DNA of 64,000 nt from Legionella taurinensis (GTDB lineage Bacteria > Pseudomonadota > Gammaproteobacteria > Legionellales > Legionellaceae). Shown in pieces: positions 45,949 through 55,649 of the stretch. The stretch is taken from positions 2,683,501 to 2,747,500 of the forward strand of contig NZ_UGOZ01000001.1 in assembly GCF_900452865.1 (NCBI RefSeq), written 5' to 3'. Below the pieces are notes generated by a model. That model ran no database searches. It saw only the letters and a program-made list of their open reading frames with translations, and had not been told where the DNA came from. The position numbers were made by a program, and so were the translations under genes. Numbering within the stretch: the first letter of the stretch is position 1; each line of letters opens with the position of its first letter.

Positions 45949-47185
45949 AACCTGGGGTGGACGGTTTAAACAGGAGCTGGATGCGCGCGTCAATGCCTTT
46001 AATGCATCCCTGTCCTTTGATCAGGTGCTTTTCAAACACGACATCGAAGGCAGCCGTGCCCATGCCGCCATGTTGACCCGGCAGGGCCTGCTGACCGCCG
46101 AAGAAGGCGCCGCCATCGACTCAGCCCTTGAGGAAATGGCTGAACAGCTTGAGCAGGAGCTGCCAGTTCTTGACAATGGCAGTGAAGACATTCACATGCT
46201 CATTGAGCAACGGCTGATTGAAAAGCTGGGCGATACAGGCAAAAAATTGCATACCGGACGCAGCCGCAATGATCAGGTCGCCCTGGATCTGCGTTTGTAC
46301 TGCCGCGATGCAGGCCAGCAACTGACGCGTGAGCTTGACGTGCTGATTACCTGCTTAAGCGAGATGGCTAAGCAGTACCAGGACAACTGGATGCCCGGGT
46401 ACACGCATCTGCAACAGGCCCAACCCGTTCGTTTAGGCACTTATTTTGACGCTTATCAGAGCATGTTTAAGCGCGATAAAAGCCGTCTTGACGATTGGTT
46501 CAAACGCATGAATTATTCGCCCTTGGGCGCCGGCGCGCTGGCAGGCAGCAGTCTGCCGCTCGATCGCGAATGGGTGGCATCCCGGCTTGGGTTTGACGGC
46601 GTGGTGGTTAACACCCTGGATGCGGTCAGCGATCGTGATTTTGTCATTGAACTGGTCAGTGTGGCGACGCTTGCCATGATGCATCTGTCGAGACTCTGCG
46701 AGGATTTGATTCTTTGGGCAACCAGTGAGTTTCATTTCATTACGCTCAGTGATGCCTTTGCCACCGGCTCGTCGTTAATGCCCAATAAAAAGAATCCCGA
46801 TGTGCTTGAACTCATTCGCGGCAAAAGCGGGCGGGTTTACGGCCATTTAATGGGACTTCTCACCATGATGAAAGGCTTGCCGCTGGCGTATAACAAGGAC
46901 ATGCAGGAGGACAAGGAAGCACTGTTTGACACGGTGAATACGCTCAATGCCTGCTTAAGCATCATGTCCCCCTTTCTCAAAAGCCTCACCTTCAATACCG
47001 CCTTGATGAACGAAAAAGCAGAAAGCGGTTACCTCGATGCCACCCGGGTGCTTGAATCCCTGGTGCTTGGCGGCATGCCGTTTCGTGATGCCCACCATCA
47101 AGTTGGCCTCTGGGTTGCCGAGGCAGAAGCGAAACAGTGCTCTCTAAGCGACTTATTAAAGGAGAATAAACATGTCCCTTCCTAA
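45938..47185 (+). CDS. argH: argininosuccinate lyase
   Basis: A 415-residue fumarase-superfamily lyase releasing arginine and fumarate. The signature [23 protein letters not shown] (here pieces around residues 275-297) carries the catalytic Ser loop, with [12 protein letters not shown] and [11 protein letters not shown] upstream. [10 protein letters not shown] at the N-terminus is standard, and AAGGAGGAC precedes this ATG; an upstream in-frame start would overlap argG heavily. The C-terminus is shorter than E. coli ArgH by about 40 residues. Overlaps argF by 14 bases. Confidence 0.94.
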   Translation: MTNKTWGGRFKQELDARVNAFNASLSFDQVLFKHDIEGSRAHAAMLTRQGLLTAEEGAAIDSALEEMAEQLEQELPVLDNGSEDIHMLIEQRLIEKLGDTGKKLHTGRSRNDQVALDLRLYCRDAGQQLTRELDVLITCLSEMAKQYQDNWMPGYTHLQQAQPVRLGTYFDAYQSMFKRDKSRLDDWFKRMNYSPLGAGALAGSSLPLDREWVASRLGFDGVVVNTLDAVSDRDFVIELVSVATLAMMHLSRLCEDLILWATSEFHFITLSDAFATGSSLMPNKKNPDVLELIRGKSGRVYGHLMGLLTMMKGLPLAYNKDMQEDKEALFDTVNTLNACLSIMSPFLKSLTFNTALMNEKAESGYLDATRVLESLVLGGMPFRDAHHQVGLWVAEAEAKQCSLSDLLKENKHVPS

Positions 47186-48251
47186 ACCCGTTTCCGACCC
47201 CCTGGTGAACGCGCAGACGCACGCTTTGCCCATTACCGAAGTCACCCCCAATACTTTTGTCATTAATCTGCAACAGGCCATATTCGGATTGGAGGCCGGT
47301 CTCACCGGGGGGAATACGCCGGTTTGGCAGTATGAGAAAAACAGCCTCCCCCTGTCGTCTGGCAGGCATTTGCTCACCGGGATGGAGTTCAATCGTGATG
47401 ACGTCCAGCTGATTCTCAATCAGGCGAAAGCAATTAAACAGACGCCGGCCTTTTATCGCCAGGCCTTAGCCAATAAAAGCCTGGCGATGATTTTTGAGAA
47501 ACCCTCATTCCGCACCCGTTTAAGCTTTACCATGGCGATCCAAAGCCTGGGCGGTATGGCCATCGAAAGCATTAGCACGACACGCAAGCAGGAAACACCC
47601 GCGGACATGGCGCGTGTATTAAATGGCTATGCTGATTTCATCATGGTCCGTACCCATGACGATGACACGCTGGCTGACATGGCGAAGCACGCTGAAGTTC
47701 CTGTCATTAACGGCCTGTCAGCCCTGCATCACCCCTGCCAGATTTTTGCCGATTTACTGACCCTTAAGGAGCACTTTCATGCGCTTGAAGGATTAACGCT
47801 CGCTTATGTGGGCGACGGCAATAATATCCTTCACAGCCTGATGCTGCTGGCGCCGCAGCTGGGCATCACCATTCATTATTGCTGCCCACCGGGCCGACAA
47901 CCGGATGCCAGCCTGTCCGCACTCGCCCAAAGCCGTTACCCTGAACAGATTAAAGGCTTCAGTCATCCCAATGACGCGGTACGCCATGTTCAGGCCGTTT
48001 ACACTGATGTCTGGACCAGCATGGGATTTGAAGCGGGGGATGAGGACGAATTTGCAGGTTTTCAGGTGAACGAGGGGCTGATGGCATTGGCCGATGCGGC
48101 GGCTGTGTTTATGCATTGCATGCCCATGGAGCGAGGAAAGGAAGTATCCAACACCTTGCCGGACAGCCCCTCCTCCGTTATTTTCAAGCAGAGTGAAAAC
48201 CGCCTGCATGTGCAGAAAGCCTTGCTCCTCTACCTGGCATTCCCGGACTAG
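47172..48251 (+). CDS. argF: ornithine carbamoyltransferase
   Basis: A 359-residue transcarbamylase forming citrulline from ornithine and carbamoyl phosphate. [11 protein letters not shown] (about 110-120) holds the S-x-R-T-R carbamoyl phosphate site, HHPCQ the HPCQ motif, and MHCMPMERG the ornithine-binding HCLP-like loop. The catalytic core begins near residue 65, so the first 60 or so residues are an extension absent from typical enzymes of about 310 residues. AAGGAG precedes the ATG inside the end of argH, so the extension seems real unless translation begins internally. Confidence 0.92.
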   Translation: MSLPKPVSDPLVNAQTHALPITEVTPNTFVINLQQAIFGLEAGLTGGNTPVWQYEKNSLPLSSGRHLLTGMEFNRDDVQLILNQAKAIKQTPAFYRQALANKSLAMIFEKPSFRTRLSFTMAIQSLGGMAIESISTTRKQETPADMARVLNGYADFIMVRTHDDDTLADMAKHAEVPVINGLSALHHPCQIFADLLTLKEHFHALEGLTLAYVGDGNNILHSLMLLAPQLGITIHYCCPPGRQPDASLSALAQSRYPEQIKGFSHPNDAVRHVQAVYTDVWTSMGFEAGDEDEFAGFQVNEGLMALADAAAVFMHCMPMERGKEVSNTLPDSPSSVIFKQSENRLHVQKALLLYLAFPD

Positions 48252-48306
48252 CGGTGTCTGCCGAATGAGCTATAGTTAAATGAGTTTATTCAGCAAGAGA
48301 ACCAAC

Positions 48307-48630
48307 ATGACGATACGGACATTGTTTCTGGCCCTTTTAGCCGCGTTAACCTGGCCCGGTTATGCCAATCCCCTGCCCATACAGACGGCCGATGCGGCAC
48401 CGGCTACCCGGACCATTGAAGTCATTCGCGGCCGCACCATCTCAGCGAGTGATTTGTCACAAATTGCCGATGTGGCCTCCGCCCGCAACCAAAAAGGCGG
48501 GTCAGTGTCTCTGGATGCTGACGAATATGAAATTGGTTCATTCACCAATACCACCATCACCGTGGTGCCGCCAGGCGGCGGGCCGGCTGACGTGATTACT
48601 CTCGATCTGAAACCCAAACAGCTGAATTAG
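48307..48630 (+). CDS. small secreted protein of unknown function
   Basis: A protein of about 107 residues with an N-terminal signal peptide (TLFLALLAALTWPGYA). The mature part starts with an Ala-rich linker and continues with a short beta-rich region ending in a Gly/Pro-rich turn PPGGGPAD. No family recognised. The ATG at 48307 is preferred over one at 48280 because it starts the signal peptide directly. Its stop codon overlaps the stop of the convergent DUF4142-like gene by four bases. Confidence 0.65.
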   Translation: MTIRTLFLALLAALTWPGYANPLPIQTADAAPATRTIEVIRGRTISASDLSQIADVASARNQKGGSVSLDADEYEIGSFTNTTITVVPPGGGPADVITLDLKPKQLN

Positions 48631-49199
48631 CTGTTCGGGTTCATTTCTTTCTGAATGGTTTTAGCCATGTGTAAATGATGGTTAACCACTTTGCGTGTCA
48701 GTTCAAGGTGATTTTTTAACTGCGGATTAGTCACTTGTTTTAAATAGTGATTATCAATGATAAGCAGTGCTTTGGTGTGATCCTTGACCATCGCGTCAAT
48801 ATAGGCTTTTTGAAAAGCTTCATTGCTTAACGCGCTGAGCGAGTCCAGTTCTTTTTTACCCTCCTGTTTTAAAGAGGCGACCAGGGCGGTCTGAGCGGGA
48901 CGCAGGTTATCTTCTGATACAATGCGCAGCGTATCAGCTAAATTGCTGGAATGATCTTTTTGCATGGACTTGGCATAATACGACACGCTTTGATTTAAAT
49001 TTTTTTCGAAGGCCTTTTTCGCTGCAGCCAACTCATTGTTATTTAACACAATTAAAAACGCGATGATTTCAGTGTCCCGATTTTGAGCCTGATTGGCCAC
49101 GTGTGCGGCGCTGGATGTGGTGTCTTGATTACTGGAATCATTTAAAGCGAGTGCGGGTAATGAAAACATTAAACACAAAGAAAGAATCAGTTTATTCAT
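48627..49199 (-). CDS. periplasmic DUF4142-like protein
   Basis: A 190-residue exported helical protein. A signal peptide (LSLCLMFSLPALA) is followed by a four-helix region with NRDTEIIAFLIVLNNNELAAAKKA, a MQKDHSSN segment and MVKDHTKALLIIDNHYL; paired His/Asp residues in helices are typical of the ferritin-like DUF4142 family. Function is undefined; it often accompanies stress genes, as here (phasin, cold-shock, hemerythrin nearby). Confidence 0.8.
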   Translation of the reverse strand: MNKLILSLCLMFSLPALALNDSSNQDTTSSAAHVANQAQNRDTEIIAFLIVLNNNELAAAKKAFEKNLNQSVSYYAKSMQKDHSSNLADTLRIVSEDNLRPAQTALVASLKQEGKKELDSLSALSNEAFQKAYIDAMVKDHTKALLIIDNHYLKQVTNPQLKNHLELTRKVVNHHLHMAKTIQKEMNPNS

Positions 49200-49269
49200 T
49201 GTAAAATCCTTATTAAGTCTTAAAAAAATTCCAGGCCAGGTGGCCTGGAATGAATCCCGTTATGGGTTA

Positions 49270-49719
49270 TTACTTATTGTCTTTTGCGCTGGCACCACGA
49301 CCGCCTTGTTGAGCGCCGCTCTGTTTGTCGTCCTGTTGCTTTTCTCCTCGCTCACTGCGTTCGGATTGAGTCCTCTTCCCTTCCTGAGCGTGGCGACCTT
49401 TCTGGCTGTTCATGTGTTCAACCTGGCTCATCACACGCTCACTGCTCTCACGCACATTGGATGACAACGACATCATGTTTTTTTCAACAATTCGAAACGC
49501 TTCCTGCATAAAATCCAATGACTTATGGGCGTTTTCGATGAAACACTCCATGTTCTTTTCAAATAATTCCCGAGGTTGTCTTATGCGTGAAATTTCTTCG
49601 GGTTTTAAGTAAGAAAAATCGTTCAAAGTTCGCATTTGCAATTCCGTCAATTCAATGAATGGCCTTTGAAAATGAGCAAAAAAATTGGCAGGTATATCTC
49701 TGGTTACATCCCTGTTCAT
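49270..49719 (-). CDS. phasin-family protein
   Basis: A 149-residue protein whose first 105 residues form long amphipathic helices with the phasin pattern (F...PFIELTELQMRTLNDF, then FIENAHKSLDFMQEAFRIVEKN). The last 40 residues are low-complexity and rich in Lys, Glu, Gln, Ser and Gly. Phasins coat polyhydroxyalkanoate granules; Legionella store such polymer, so that is the likely role. It lies directly downstream of the cold-shock gene on the same strand, ten bases apart. Confidence 0.8.
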   Translation of the reverse strand: MNRDVTRDIPANFFAHFQRPFIELTELQMRTLNDFSYLKPEEISRIRQPRELFEKNMECFIENAHKSLDFMQEAFRIVEKNMMSLSSNVRESSERVMSQVEHMNSQKGRHAQEGKRTQSERSERGEKQQDDKQSGAQQGGRGASAKDNK

Positions 49720-49729
49720 TTAATTCTCC

Positions 49730-49954
49730 TTAATTCGGTTGGTTACTGGTGACTATTGACTCCACTTCGACAGCCTGCAGGCCGCGTTGACCGTTCACAG
49801 GTTTAAATAACACCTTTTCTCCTTCAGCCAGGGATTTAAATCCCTCTCGTTGAATGGCGCTGAAATGCACAAAATAGTCTTCACCATTGTAATAAATAAA
49901 GCCAAAGCCCTTTCCTTTGTTAAACCACTTTACGACACCTTCCATTTTATCCAT
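49730..49954 (-). CDS. cold-shock domain protein (CspA-type)
   Basis: A 74-residue OB-fold RNA-binding protein. [15 protein letters not shown] is RNP1, and YFVHFS is RNP2. GGAGAATCAAAG precedes the ATG at 49954; upstream extension is not family-like. It binds single-stranded RNA or DNA, often under cold or stationary-phase stress. The phasin-type gene follows closely. Confidence 0.92.
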   Translation of the reverse strand: MDKMEGVVKWFNKGKGFGFIYYNGEDYFVHFSAIQREGFKSLAEGEKVLFKPVNGQRGLQAVEVESIVTSNQPN

Positions 49955-50024
49955 CTTTGATTCTCCAAACGTCATGTTTATCATTGTTATTAAAATCCCA
50001 TGCGGGAAAAGAAGTGGGCACACC

Positions 50025-50237
50025 CTAAATTGAAGGGTTTTTTTGACCGGAATGAGTATTCAATCGCTCGTCATCATCAGCATCATCGGACTCACTTTCG
50101 AGTGGATAGCGATACTTTTTCACTTCTTCCTGGCGAGGGGATTCGGATTCATCATTGATATCATTCATGTCATCGTCATCGTTGCTTTGACCTGGATTTT
50201 CCCGATTGGGTTTATCGGGATTAACTCTATTTTCCAT
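50025..50237 (-). CDS. small acidic hydrophilic protein
   Basis: A 70-residue, highly charged protein, rich in Asp, Glu, Asn, Pro and Arg ([12 protein letters not shown] is typical of it), without cysteines or a fold I recognise; probably disordered. CGGGAG about eight bases upstream supports the ATG at 50237. Unknown function. An antisense reading frame on the plus strand encodes a hydrophobic protein but is judged a shadow of this one. Confidence 0.5.
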   Translation of the reverse strand: MENRVNPDKPNRENPGQSNDDDDMNDINDESESPRQEEVKKYRYPLESESDDADDDERLNTHSGQKNPSI

Positions 50238-50551
50238 AACAAACTCCCGTAATGATAAATTCCTTTTTTTAATATTGAATCTCATCAATAAAAACAATGG
50301 GATAAATATTAACTTAACACCCATTTATTTAACAATAATGTTTCAATAAAAATTTGTCAAATTTAATTGTTATTTTTTGAGTAATTGTTTAGGTAATTAT
50401 TCTATTTTTTGATTAAAAAAATAGTTGTTAATTTCACCAAAAAGACAAGCGATTCTCAGCAAAGCGCACACACGGCCAGGTTTCGATGAAACAGCAGGAT
50501 GCTGCCCCTCCGACGGCAGTCATAACGCGCAATACATCGGAGGTGGCTTTA
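50238..50551. other. intergenic region without gene
   Basis: The 314-base gap is very AT-rich in its first two thirds, with no coding frame, repeat or clear hairpin. It should hold the promoter of the small acidic protein. The part near 50440-50540 is GC-richer and holds the end signals of the hemerythrin gene, without an obvious terminator. Confidence 0.4.
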
Positions 50552-51001
50552 CTAAAACCCAAACTCCCTGATTAACAGTTTCTGCTTCAGGTAATGCATT
50601 TTTTCCTTTAAGGCGCAGGCCTCTCCATCGGTCAACCGGTCTCTGCCTTCATCAAACAGGGTATTTTCCTCTTCTTTCACATGATGCTCGACCAACTCCT
50701 GCAGAACCTTGACTTGGTCCCGCCATTTCGCCGTCACTTTGGCTGGATTCATGATGGCGTGTATTTTATCCTCGATGTCTTTATGCTCCTTGCGCGCATG
50801 CTGGAGGTCTTCTTTCGCCGCGCTATGCTTTTCCAGGGCTTTATAAAAGGTTTCCTGTTCCGATTTGGCATGAACCAATAGCTCGCGGGCAATCATGGTG
50901 GCAATTTCGGTTTTTCGTTGATCCGATTCCACGTTGGCAAATTGCTTAAACAGCTGATTCACCTTCTGATGATCCATTTTAATGTAGTCATAAATGTCCA
51001 T
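50552..51001 (-). CDS. hemerythrin HHE cation-binding domain protein
   Basis: A 149-residue four-helix protein. The di-iron ligands are recognisable: H12 in MDHQKVN, H-x3-E in LLVHAKSEQETFY (about residue 47-60), HKDIE (about 74) and the late ELVEHHVKEEENTLF (about 106-120). These bind oxygen, nitric oxide or iron. The gene precedes an alcohol dehydrogenase in the same operon orientation, with 12 bases between (dehydrogenase first). Confidence 0.88.
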   Translation of the reverse strand: MDIYDYIKMDHQKVNQLFKQFANVESDQRKTEIATMIARELLVHAKSEQETFYKALEKHSAAKEDLQHARKEHKDIEDKIHAIMNPAKVTAKWRDQVKVLQELVEHHVKEEENTLFDEGRDRLTDGEACALKEKMHYLKQKLLIREFGF

Positions 51002-51013
51002 AAAACCTCCTTA

Positions 51014-52186
51014 TCAAGGGGTCATGACGACCTTGATGCAACCGCTCTCTTTCTCATTAAACAGCTTATAGGCATCCGGCGCCTGCGATAGCCTGATGCG
51101 ATGCGAAATGATGCGGGAAGGGTCGATTTTGTCATTGACTATTGCTTTAAGAAGCGGTTTTAAGTAACGCTGCACATGGGTTTGTCCCATTTTAAACGTC
51201 AAGCCTTTGTTCATCGCCGCTCCCAATGGAATGTTATCCAGGGCACCAATGTACACCCCGGGAACTGAAACCCGCCCACCCTTGCGGCAACATTCAATGG
51301 CTTCACGCAAGACATGCGCTCTATCCGTAGCCAGCGCCGTGACCTGTTTTACTCGATCCAGAATGGAATCAAATGTAGGTCCGACATGGGCTTCACAACC
51401 CACCGCGTCAATGCACGCGTCTGGCCCGCGGCCGCGAGTCATAACCATCAAGGCGTCATAAACGTCTTCTTCTTCAAAATTAATCACTTCGGCTCTGCCG
51501 TAGTCGGCCGCCAGATTCAAGCGTGCAGGAACGCAGTCAATGGCAATGACCCGGTCAGCCCCAAGCATCCAGGCGCTTTGAATGGCTAACTGGCCTACCG
51601 GTCCGCAGCCCCACACGGCAATGGTGTCGCCAGGTTGGATGTCGCAATTTTCGGCTGCCATGTACCCCGTCGGCAAAATATCGCTTAAAAACAATACTTT
51701 TTCGTCGGGAATGTCACCCGGGATCGGAAGGGGGCCGACATTGGAAAATGGCACTCTCACGTACTGGGCCTGACCACCGGCAAAACCACCCAATAAGTGA
51801 GAATAGCCAAAGATACCCGCCGGCGATTGCCCCATTTGCTGCTTGGCCATCTCGGCATTGGGATTGGAGCAGTCGCAAAGCGAGAACAATTGACCCTTGC
51901 AAAAAAAACATTTGCCGCAGGAGATAGTGAAAGGGACAACCACTTTATCCCCCACTTTCAATTTTCTGTTTTGACTTCCGAGTTCCACCACCTCACCCAT
52001 GAATTCATGGCCAAGGATATCCCCGGATTCCATCGTCGGCATCATCCCATTAAACAGGTGCAAATCCGATCCGCAAATTGCCGTTGATGTGACACGAATA
52101 ATGGCGTCATGCTCATTGATTATTTTAGGTTCAGGAACGGTGTCAACCCGAACATCCTTTTTCCCATGCCAGCATAGCGCTTTCAT
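51014..52186 (-). CDS. zinc-dependent alcohol dehydrogenase (formaldehyde dehydrogenase-like)
   Basis: A 390-residue MDR-superfamily enzyme. [10 protein letters not shown] (about 38-47) and GHEFMGEV hold the catalytic zinc ligands, [16 protein letters not shown] the four structural Cys, and [13 protein letters not shown] the NAD site. The long form with [12 protein letters not shown] and an internal insertion fits glutathione-independent formaldehyde dehydrogenase-like proteins. AGGAGG lies directly before the ATG at 52186. It is the first gene of a pair with the hemerythrin gene, hinting at a detoxification role. Confidence 0.9.
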   Translation of the reverse strand: MKALCWHGKKDVRVDTVPEPKIINEHDAIIRVTSTAICGSDLHLFNGMMPTMESGDILGHEFMGEVVELGSQNRKLKVGDKVVVPFTISCGKCFFCKGQLFSLCDCSNPNAEMAKQQMGQSPAGIFGYSHLLGGFAGGQAQYVRVPFSNVGPLPIPGDIPDEKVLFLSDILPTGYMAAENCDIQPGDTIAVWGCGPVGQLAIQSAWMLGADRVIAIDCVPARLNLAADYGRAEVINFEEEDVYDALMVMTRGRGPDACIDAVGCEAHVGPTFDSILDRVKQVTALATDRAHVLREAIECCRKGGRVSVPGVYIGALDNIPLGAAMNKGLTFKMGQTHVQRYLKPLLKAIVNDKIDPSRIISHRIRLSQAPDAYKLFNEKESGCIKVVMTP

Positions 52187-52318
52187 AAGGCCTCCTTGCC
52201 ATAATGACTCCCGCATTCAATGCACTGAGTAAATTATAGCAAAATCGACAAAATAACAGTTTAAAAACCCCTTATTTATTTAATATAAAAAAGTAAAAAT
52301 AAACATGTTTTTTCAAAA

Positions 52319-53404
52319 TCACGAGGTCTTATCGATTGTTTTTTTCACCAAATCGCAATAACTTTTTTGTCTTTTTTTAATGAAAAATGCCACAAAAAAT
52401 CCGATGTTGTTTTTTTTTGCATCAATGGCTCTTAAGATCACATTAGCCAGCCGGTAAAGCAGTTTTCTTACTCCGATCTGAAAGAGATACTTTATTTTTT
52501 TAACCGCGGGAACCGTGGCGGTATACCGGCAATAGTCATGTAACCAGGTACTGAAGAAAATGGCAGTACGAGACAATACCGGTTCAAACAACAATTGAAA
52601 ATTGAGGTATTTTAAAGACACCATGGGAAATTGCGTTTGATCAAGCACCAGAAAATTATTGGCGAGGACCCGTGCGGAAACGGCCATGTTGTTATTGGCG
52701 GTATCGACGGTATGATCAAGGCGGATGGCCATGTGTTTTTTTAAAAACGAATGCGTCACGTATTGTTCAGGCGGCATTTTCCACAGCCGATGAGGTTCAA
52801 TGTCAAAAAAAGGTTTGCATCGGGTTAAAAACCACTGTGAAAACTGCGGCTCCTCCGTTAACGGGATGTCATAAAGATCAAGTAAGTCCTCTTTATAGCC
52901 AAAATAGGCCCAATCACTGATGTGAAATGGCCTCTGCATGGTAAACAGGCAGGTCTTATGCCCCTTAATGCTGTAAATACTAAACGCCAGGATGCGGTTT
53001 TTGACAAATTTATAGCGTTTATCAAACAAGGGGAATTGATAAAAATAATTCAGGAACTTGGGTGAAATGAGCAATAAATCCGAACGGATCTTAAGCACAT
53101 AAGGGCGTGTCGCTACCTTAATTCCAGCAAAGGTGGAGACAATCAAACGATTGCAGTTATTGAGCAATTCGTGATTGCCGTAATTAAACCAGGTGGCTCC
53201 TGGATCGTCATTTAAAATAAGACGATCATGGGGAATCCCTTCCACATTTTCGCCCACCCAGGTGGATAAAATTAATTCACTGCGCGGAAAGAGTTTCTTA
53301 AGGCGCTGACACACAAGGCGTGTGGTCTGTTCCGTGATATCAAACGCAGAACGATAGATAATGGGCCCTTGTACAACAATGGAAATGTCGTTATCGCTAA
53401 TCAT
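52319..53404 (-). CDS. WavE-like lipopolysaccharide/capsule transferase
   Basis: A 361-residue protein of the WavE family, found in LPS core and capsule loci. ISIVVQGPIIYR near the start, the FPRSELILSTWVGENV segment and TRPYVLKIRSDLLL, an acidic glycosyltransferase-like site, fit the family. The C-terminal part is basic and Lys-rich. Function in sugar or phosphate-sugar transfer is inferred. The ATG at 53404 overlaps the stop of the nucleotidyltransferase gene (ATGA); a longer start would overlap it by about 90 bases. Last gene of a four-gene cassette. Confidence 0.82.
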   Translation of the reverse strand: MISDNDISIVVQGPIIYRSAFDITEQTTRLVCQRLKKLFPRSELILSTWVGENVEGIPHDRLILNDDPGATWFNYGNHELLNNCNRLIVSTFAGIKVATRPYVLKIRSDLLLISPKFLNYFYQFPLFDKRYKFVKNRILAFSIYSIKGHKTCLFTMQRPFHISDWAYFGYKEDLLDLYDIPLTEEPQFSQWFLTRCKPFFDIEPHRLWKMPPEQYVTHSFLKKHMAIRLDHTVDTANNNMAVSARVLANNFLVLDQTQFPMVSLKYLNFQLLFEPVLSRTAIFFSTWLHDYCRYTATVPAVKKIKYLFQIGVRKLLYRLANVILRAIDAKKNNIGFFVAFFIKKRQKSYCDLVKKTIDKTS

Positions 53405-54141
53405 GATAAAACCCGGCTGTTTAAAAGCATGTTGTTCAGCGAATCCACCAGATCCTGTGGCGTCCCAAAACACATCATTGTTTTTGTCCAAAGCGGGATG
53501 ATGTGCTGCCCGCGTTTTAACATGTCCTTGTAAACGGTTGAGAGGTAATATTCGTTGTTCTCCCTGACGTCATTGGCAATTAATTGCCGAATGGTCGCGA
53601 GAAGCGCTGCCGTGTCTTTGAAAAAATAAGTCCCCGTGGACGCATTCTTAGAGATGACCTTCTTTTCTTCAATTTCAGTCACCTTCATGTGGGTTTCATC
53701 CAGACTGACATAACTCCAGCGGCACTCCTGTGATTTAAACAGGACAATAGCGCCATCCACGTCCTTGGCCAGGAGCGAAGTCCAGGTAAAATTCTCTTTA
53801 AAATACGTGTCGCAGTTATGAATCAGCGTCGGTTCATTGAGATCCAGATGGCCTTCGCTGGCTAAAAAAGTTTCCGCCTGACCGGCTGTATCCTGTTGCA
53901 GAACAACAATCGAGCAATTCAGCAAAAACCCATAATGGGCTTCGATGTCATGGCTTAATTGTTTGGCAAATTCATTGTCGCGAAGAATGAAAATGAGTTT
54001 GCTCGCCAGATGCAGCGGCAGGCAATCGACTGCGTGACGATACATTGGCTTTTGCGCGACCTTGATGAGGGGTTTGGGCAGGGCAAAGCCGCAATGACTG
54101 AAACGCGAGCCTAAACCCGCCATGGGGATTACGATATTCAC
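53401..54141 (-). CDS. sugar-phosphate nucleotidyltransferase-like protein
   Basis: A 246-residue enzyme with the nucleotidyltransferase fold. IPMAGLGSRFSHCGFALPKPLIKV at the N-terminus (pieces) is the NTP-binding G-x-G-x-R with the downstream Lys, and LIHNCDTYF gives the metal Asp. It would activate a small phosphorylated compound with CTP, UTP or GTP for transfer to a glycan. The start is GTG with AAGGAACG upstream. Situated between a HAD phosphatase and the WavE-like gene. Confidence 0.85.
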   Translation of the reverse strand: MNIVIPMAGLGSRFSHCGFALPKPLIKVAQKPMYRHAVDCLPLHLASKLIFILRDNEFAKQLSHDIEAHYGFLLNCSIVVLQQDTAGQAETFLASEGHLDLNEPTLIHNCDTYFKENFTWTSLLAKDVDGAIVLFKSQECRWSYVSLDETHMKVTEIEEKKVISKNASTGTYFFKDTAALLATIRQLIANDVRENNEYYLSTVYKDMLKRGQHIIPLWTKTMMCFGTPQDLVDSLNNMLLNSRVLS

Positions 54142-54163
54142 TGTGTCGTTCCTTGTGCTTAAG

Positions 54164-54520
54164 TTAGAGATAACTGTTAATCAGATCGTCCTCAATGTGT
54201 TGCCAGGAACCCTTGAACTGCAATGCCCGGTCGTCAATGTACACCTGGGCATAGGGCTTACCAAACCATATTTCGTCATACACAAAACCATGATTTTTTA
54301 ACCATTCCAAAAGCGTTAATCCTTCTTTGGCGACAACGCGTCCCACATTGGATTCACAGGTTTTCATATGGCGCGCCGTGCACAAAATGATATAAAAACC
54401 GCGGTCTTTCAGTGCCTTAATTCGTTCAGCCGCACCCTCTAAAGGTTGAACGTCCTGATACGTTTCATGAGCCTGCCGTAATGTGCAGATCGTGCCATCG
54501 ATATCAATACATATGCGCAT
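54164..54520 (-). CDS. HAD-family phosphatase, capsule-type
   Basis: A 118-residue compact HAD phosphatase. ICIDIDGTIC (D-x-D-G-T, residues 3-12), ILCTARHMKT (motif II Thr) and VYIDDRALQF (motif IV Asp pair) are visible; there is no cap domain. Such short HADs accompany nucleotidyltransferases in capsule loci. GAGGG five bases before the ATG at 54520 supports this start, which lies inside the end of the kinase gene. Confidence 0.85.
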   Translation of the reverse strand: MRICIDIDGTICTLRQAHETYQDVQPLEGAAERIKALKDRGFYIILCTARHMKTCESNVGRVVAKEGLTLLEWLKNHGFVYDEIWFGKPYAQVYIDDRALQFKGSWQHIEDDLINSYL

Positions 54521-55466
54521 AATTTCCCTCAATTACGTTGTTTAAAATAATAAGACCCGCTAAATACAAAACCTTTTGGCGGTATGGGTTTTCGTAATGG
54601 AGACTCACCATGCTTAAAAAAAGTGATGCTTCGATGAGATAGACAAATTCAATCAACACATTTCGTTCGATGAGCAGGTTGATATAGAACTCGTACATGT
54701 CGTTAAAGCAGTCGTAGAGAGGCACATCAATGTAAAAAATGGTGTTGTTGATTTCGTTTAAAATAAACTTGTCATTGGCGAGGTAATCGTAGCGCCCGTG
54801 CAGACAGTGCAGGAGTTTGGCAAAATCATAATAAGGATGGCCATAAATACCGGCCTCCCCAAACGAGCCTCTGGGATCTATTAATTTGATTAAATGATTG
54901 TGGGACGAATACAGAATATTGCTGAAACAGAAATCCCCATGGATAGCGGTTATTTTCGAGTGGTGCGCCGATAATTTACCCAGGATATTAATGAAGTCAT
55001 TCTTCAGCAGTGGAAAATTCCGGTATTGCCGGCCATTAATGGTTAAAACAGGCTCTTTAAACAGTTTGCTGAAAAAATCATCTTTTTCCAATTGCTTGAT
55101 TCGCTCCAGCGTTTTTTCAACATAAAAATGATAAACCGTGTCCTGGCTGCCCGGGTATGGCGGTTCTATCGCATGAAACTTGTCCAAAATAAAGAGCAGC
55201 CGCTCAATGATTTTATTGCCCTCTTCTGGCAGGACGATGTTATTTAAAAAAAATTCTGACAAATTAAGGTAGGGAATGTATTCCAGTCGGTAACAGGAAT
55301 AATCTTTCTTGTAGTCAAGTAATGCGGGAAAAAGAGTCGATATGCTTTCTGGCAAACTGAGGTAGTAATTAATTTCATCATGAAGCTTCTTAGTATTAAT
55401 TGAAGATTTAGTAAAAATACCCTTCCTGTAATCTATTGAAATAGAATTAAATACTCTAGTCTGCAT
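54504..55466 (-). CDS. APH/choline-kinase-like phosphotransferase
   Basis: A 320-residue kinase-like protein. AIHGDFCFSNILY (about 195-207) is the Brenner motif with catalytic Asp, and LIDPRGSFGEAGIYGHPYYDFAKLLHC (pieces) the metal-binding D-x-R/G region, as in aminoglycoside and choline kinases. It probably phosphorylates a small alcohol or sugar for the glycan made by the following genes. AAAAGGAATTAT precedes ATG 55466. First gene of the cassette; it is AT-rich compared with its neighbours, which suggests acquisition by transfer. Confidence 0.82.
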   Translation of the reverse strand: MQTRVFNSISIDYRKGIFTKSSINTKKLHDEINYYLSLPESISTLFPALLDYKKDYSCYRLEYIPYLNLSEFFLNNIVLPEEGNKIIERLLFILDKFHAIEPPYPGSQDTVYHFYVEKTLERIKQLEKDDFFSKLFKEPVLTINGRQYRNFPLLKNDFINILGKLSAHHSKITAIHGDFCFSNILYSSHNHLIKLIDPRGSFGEAGIYGHPYYDFAKLLHCLHGRYDYLANDKFILNEINNTIFYIDVPLYDCFNDMYEFYINLLIERNVLIEFVYLIEASLFLSMVSLHYENPYRQKVLYLAGLIILNNVIEGNYAHMY

Positions 55467-55649
55467 ATAATTCCTTTTATTCTGCATTTAACGTAAAAAT
55501 CAGTGTAATATATTTTTTAAAAATGTATACAACTTTATTTAAACAACGTAATATTTTTGTGTTAAATATATAAAATTTTTATTTGCTTTATTTATGTTTT
55601 TACCATAAGTCTAAATAAATATTTTTTAAAACGAAATGGAGAGAAAATC

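Noticed and set aside
50043..50252. 69-codon plus-strand frame coding a hydrophobic peptide
   Set aside because: It is antisense to a small acidic protein that has a ribosome-binding site; acidic codons read backward give hydrophobic residues.
51757..51939. Minus-strand frames inside the alcohol dehydrogenase gene
   Set aside because: They are out-of-frame shadows of a well-supported enzyme.
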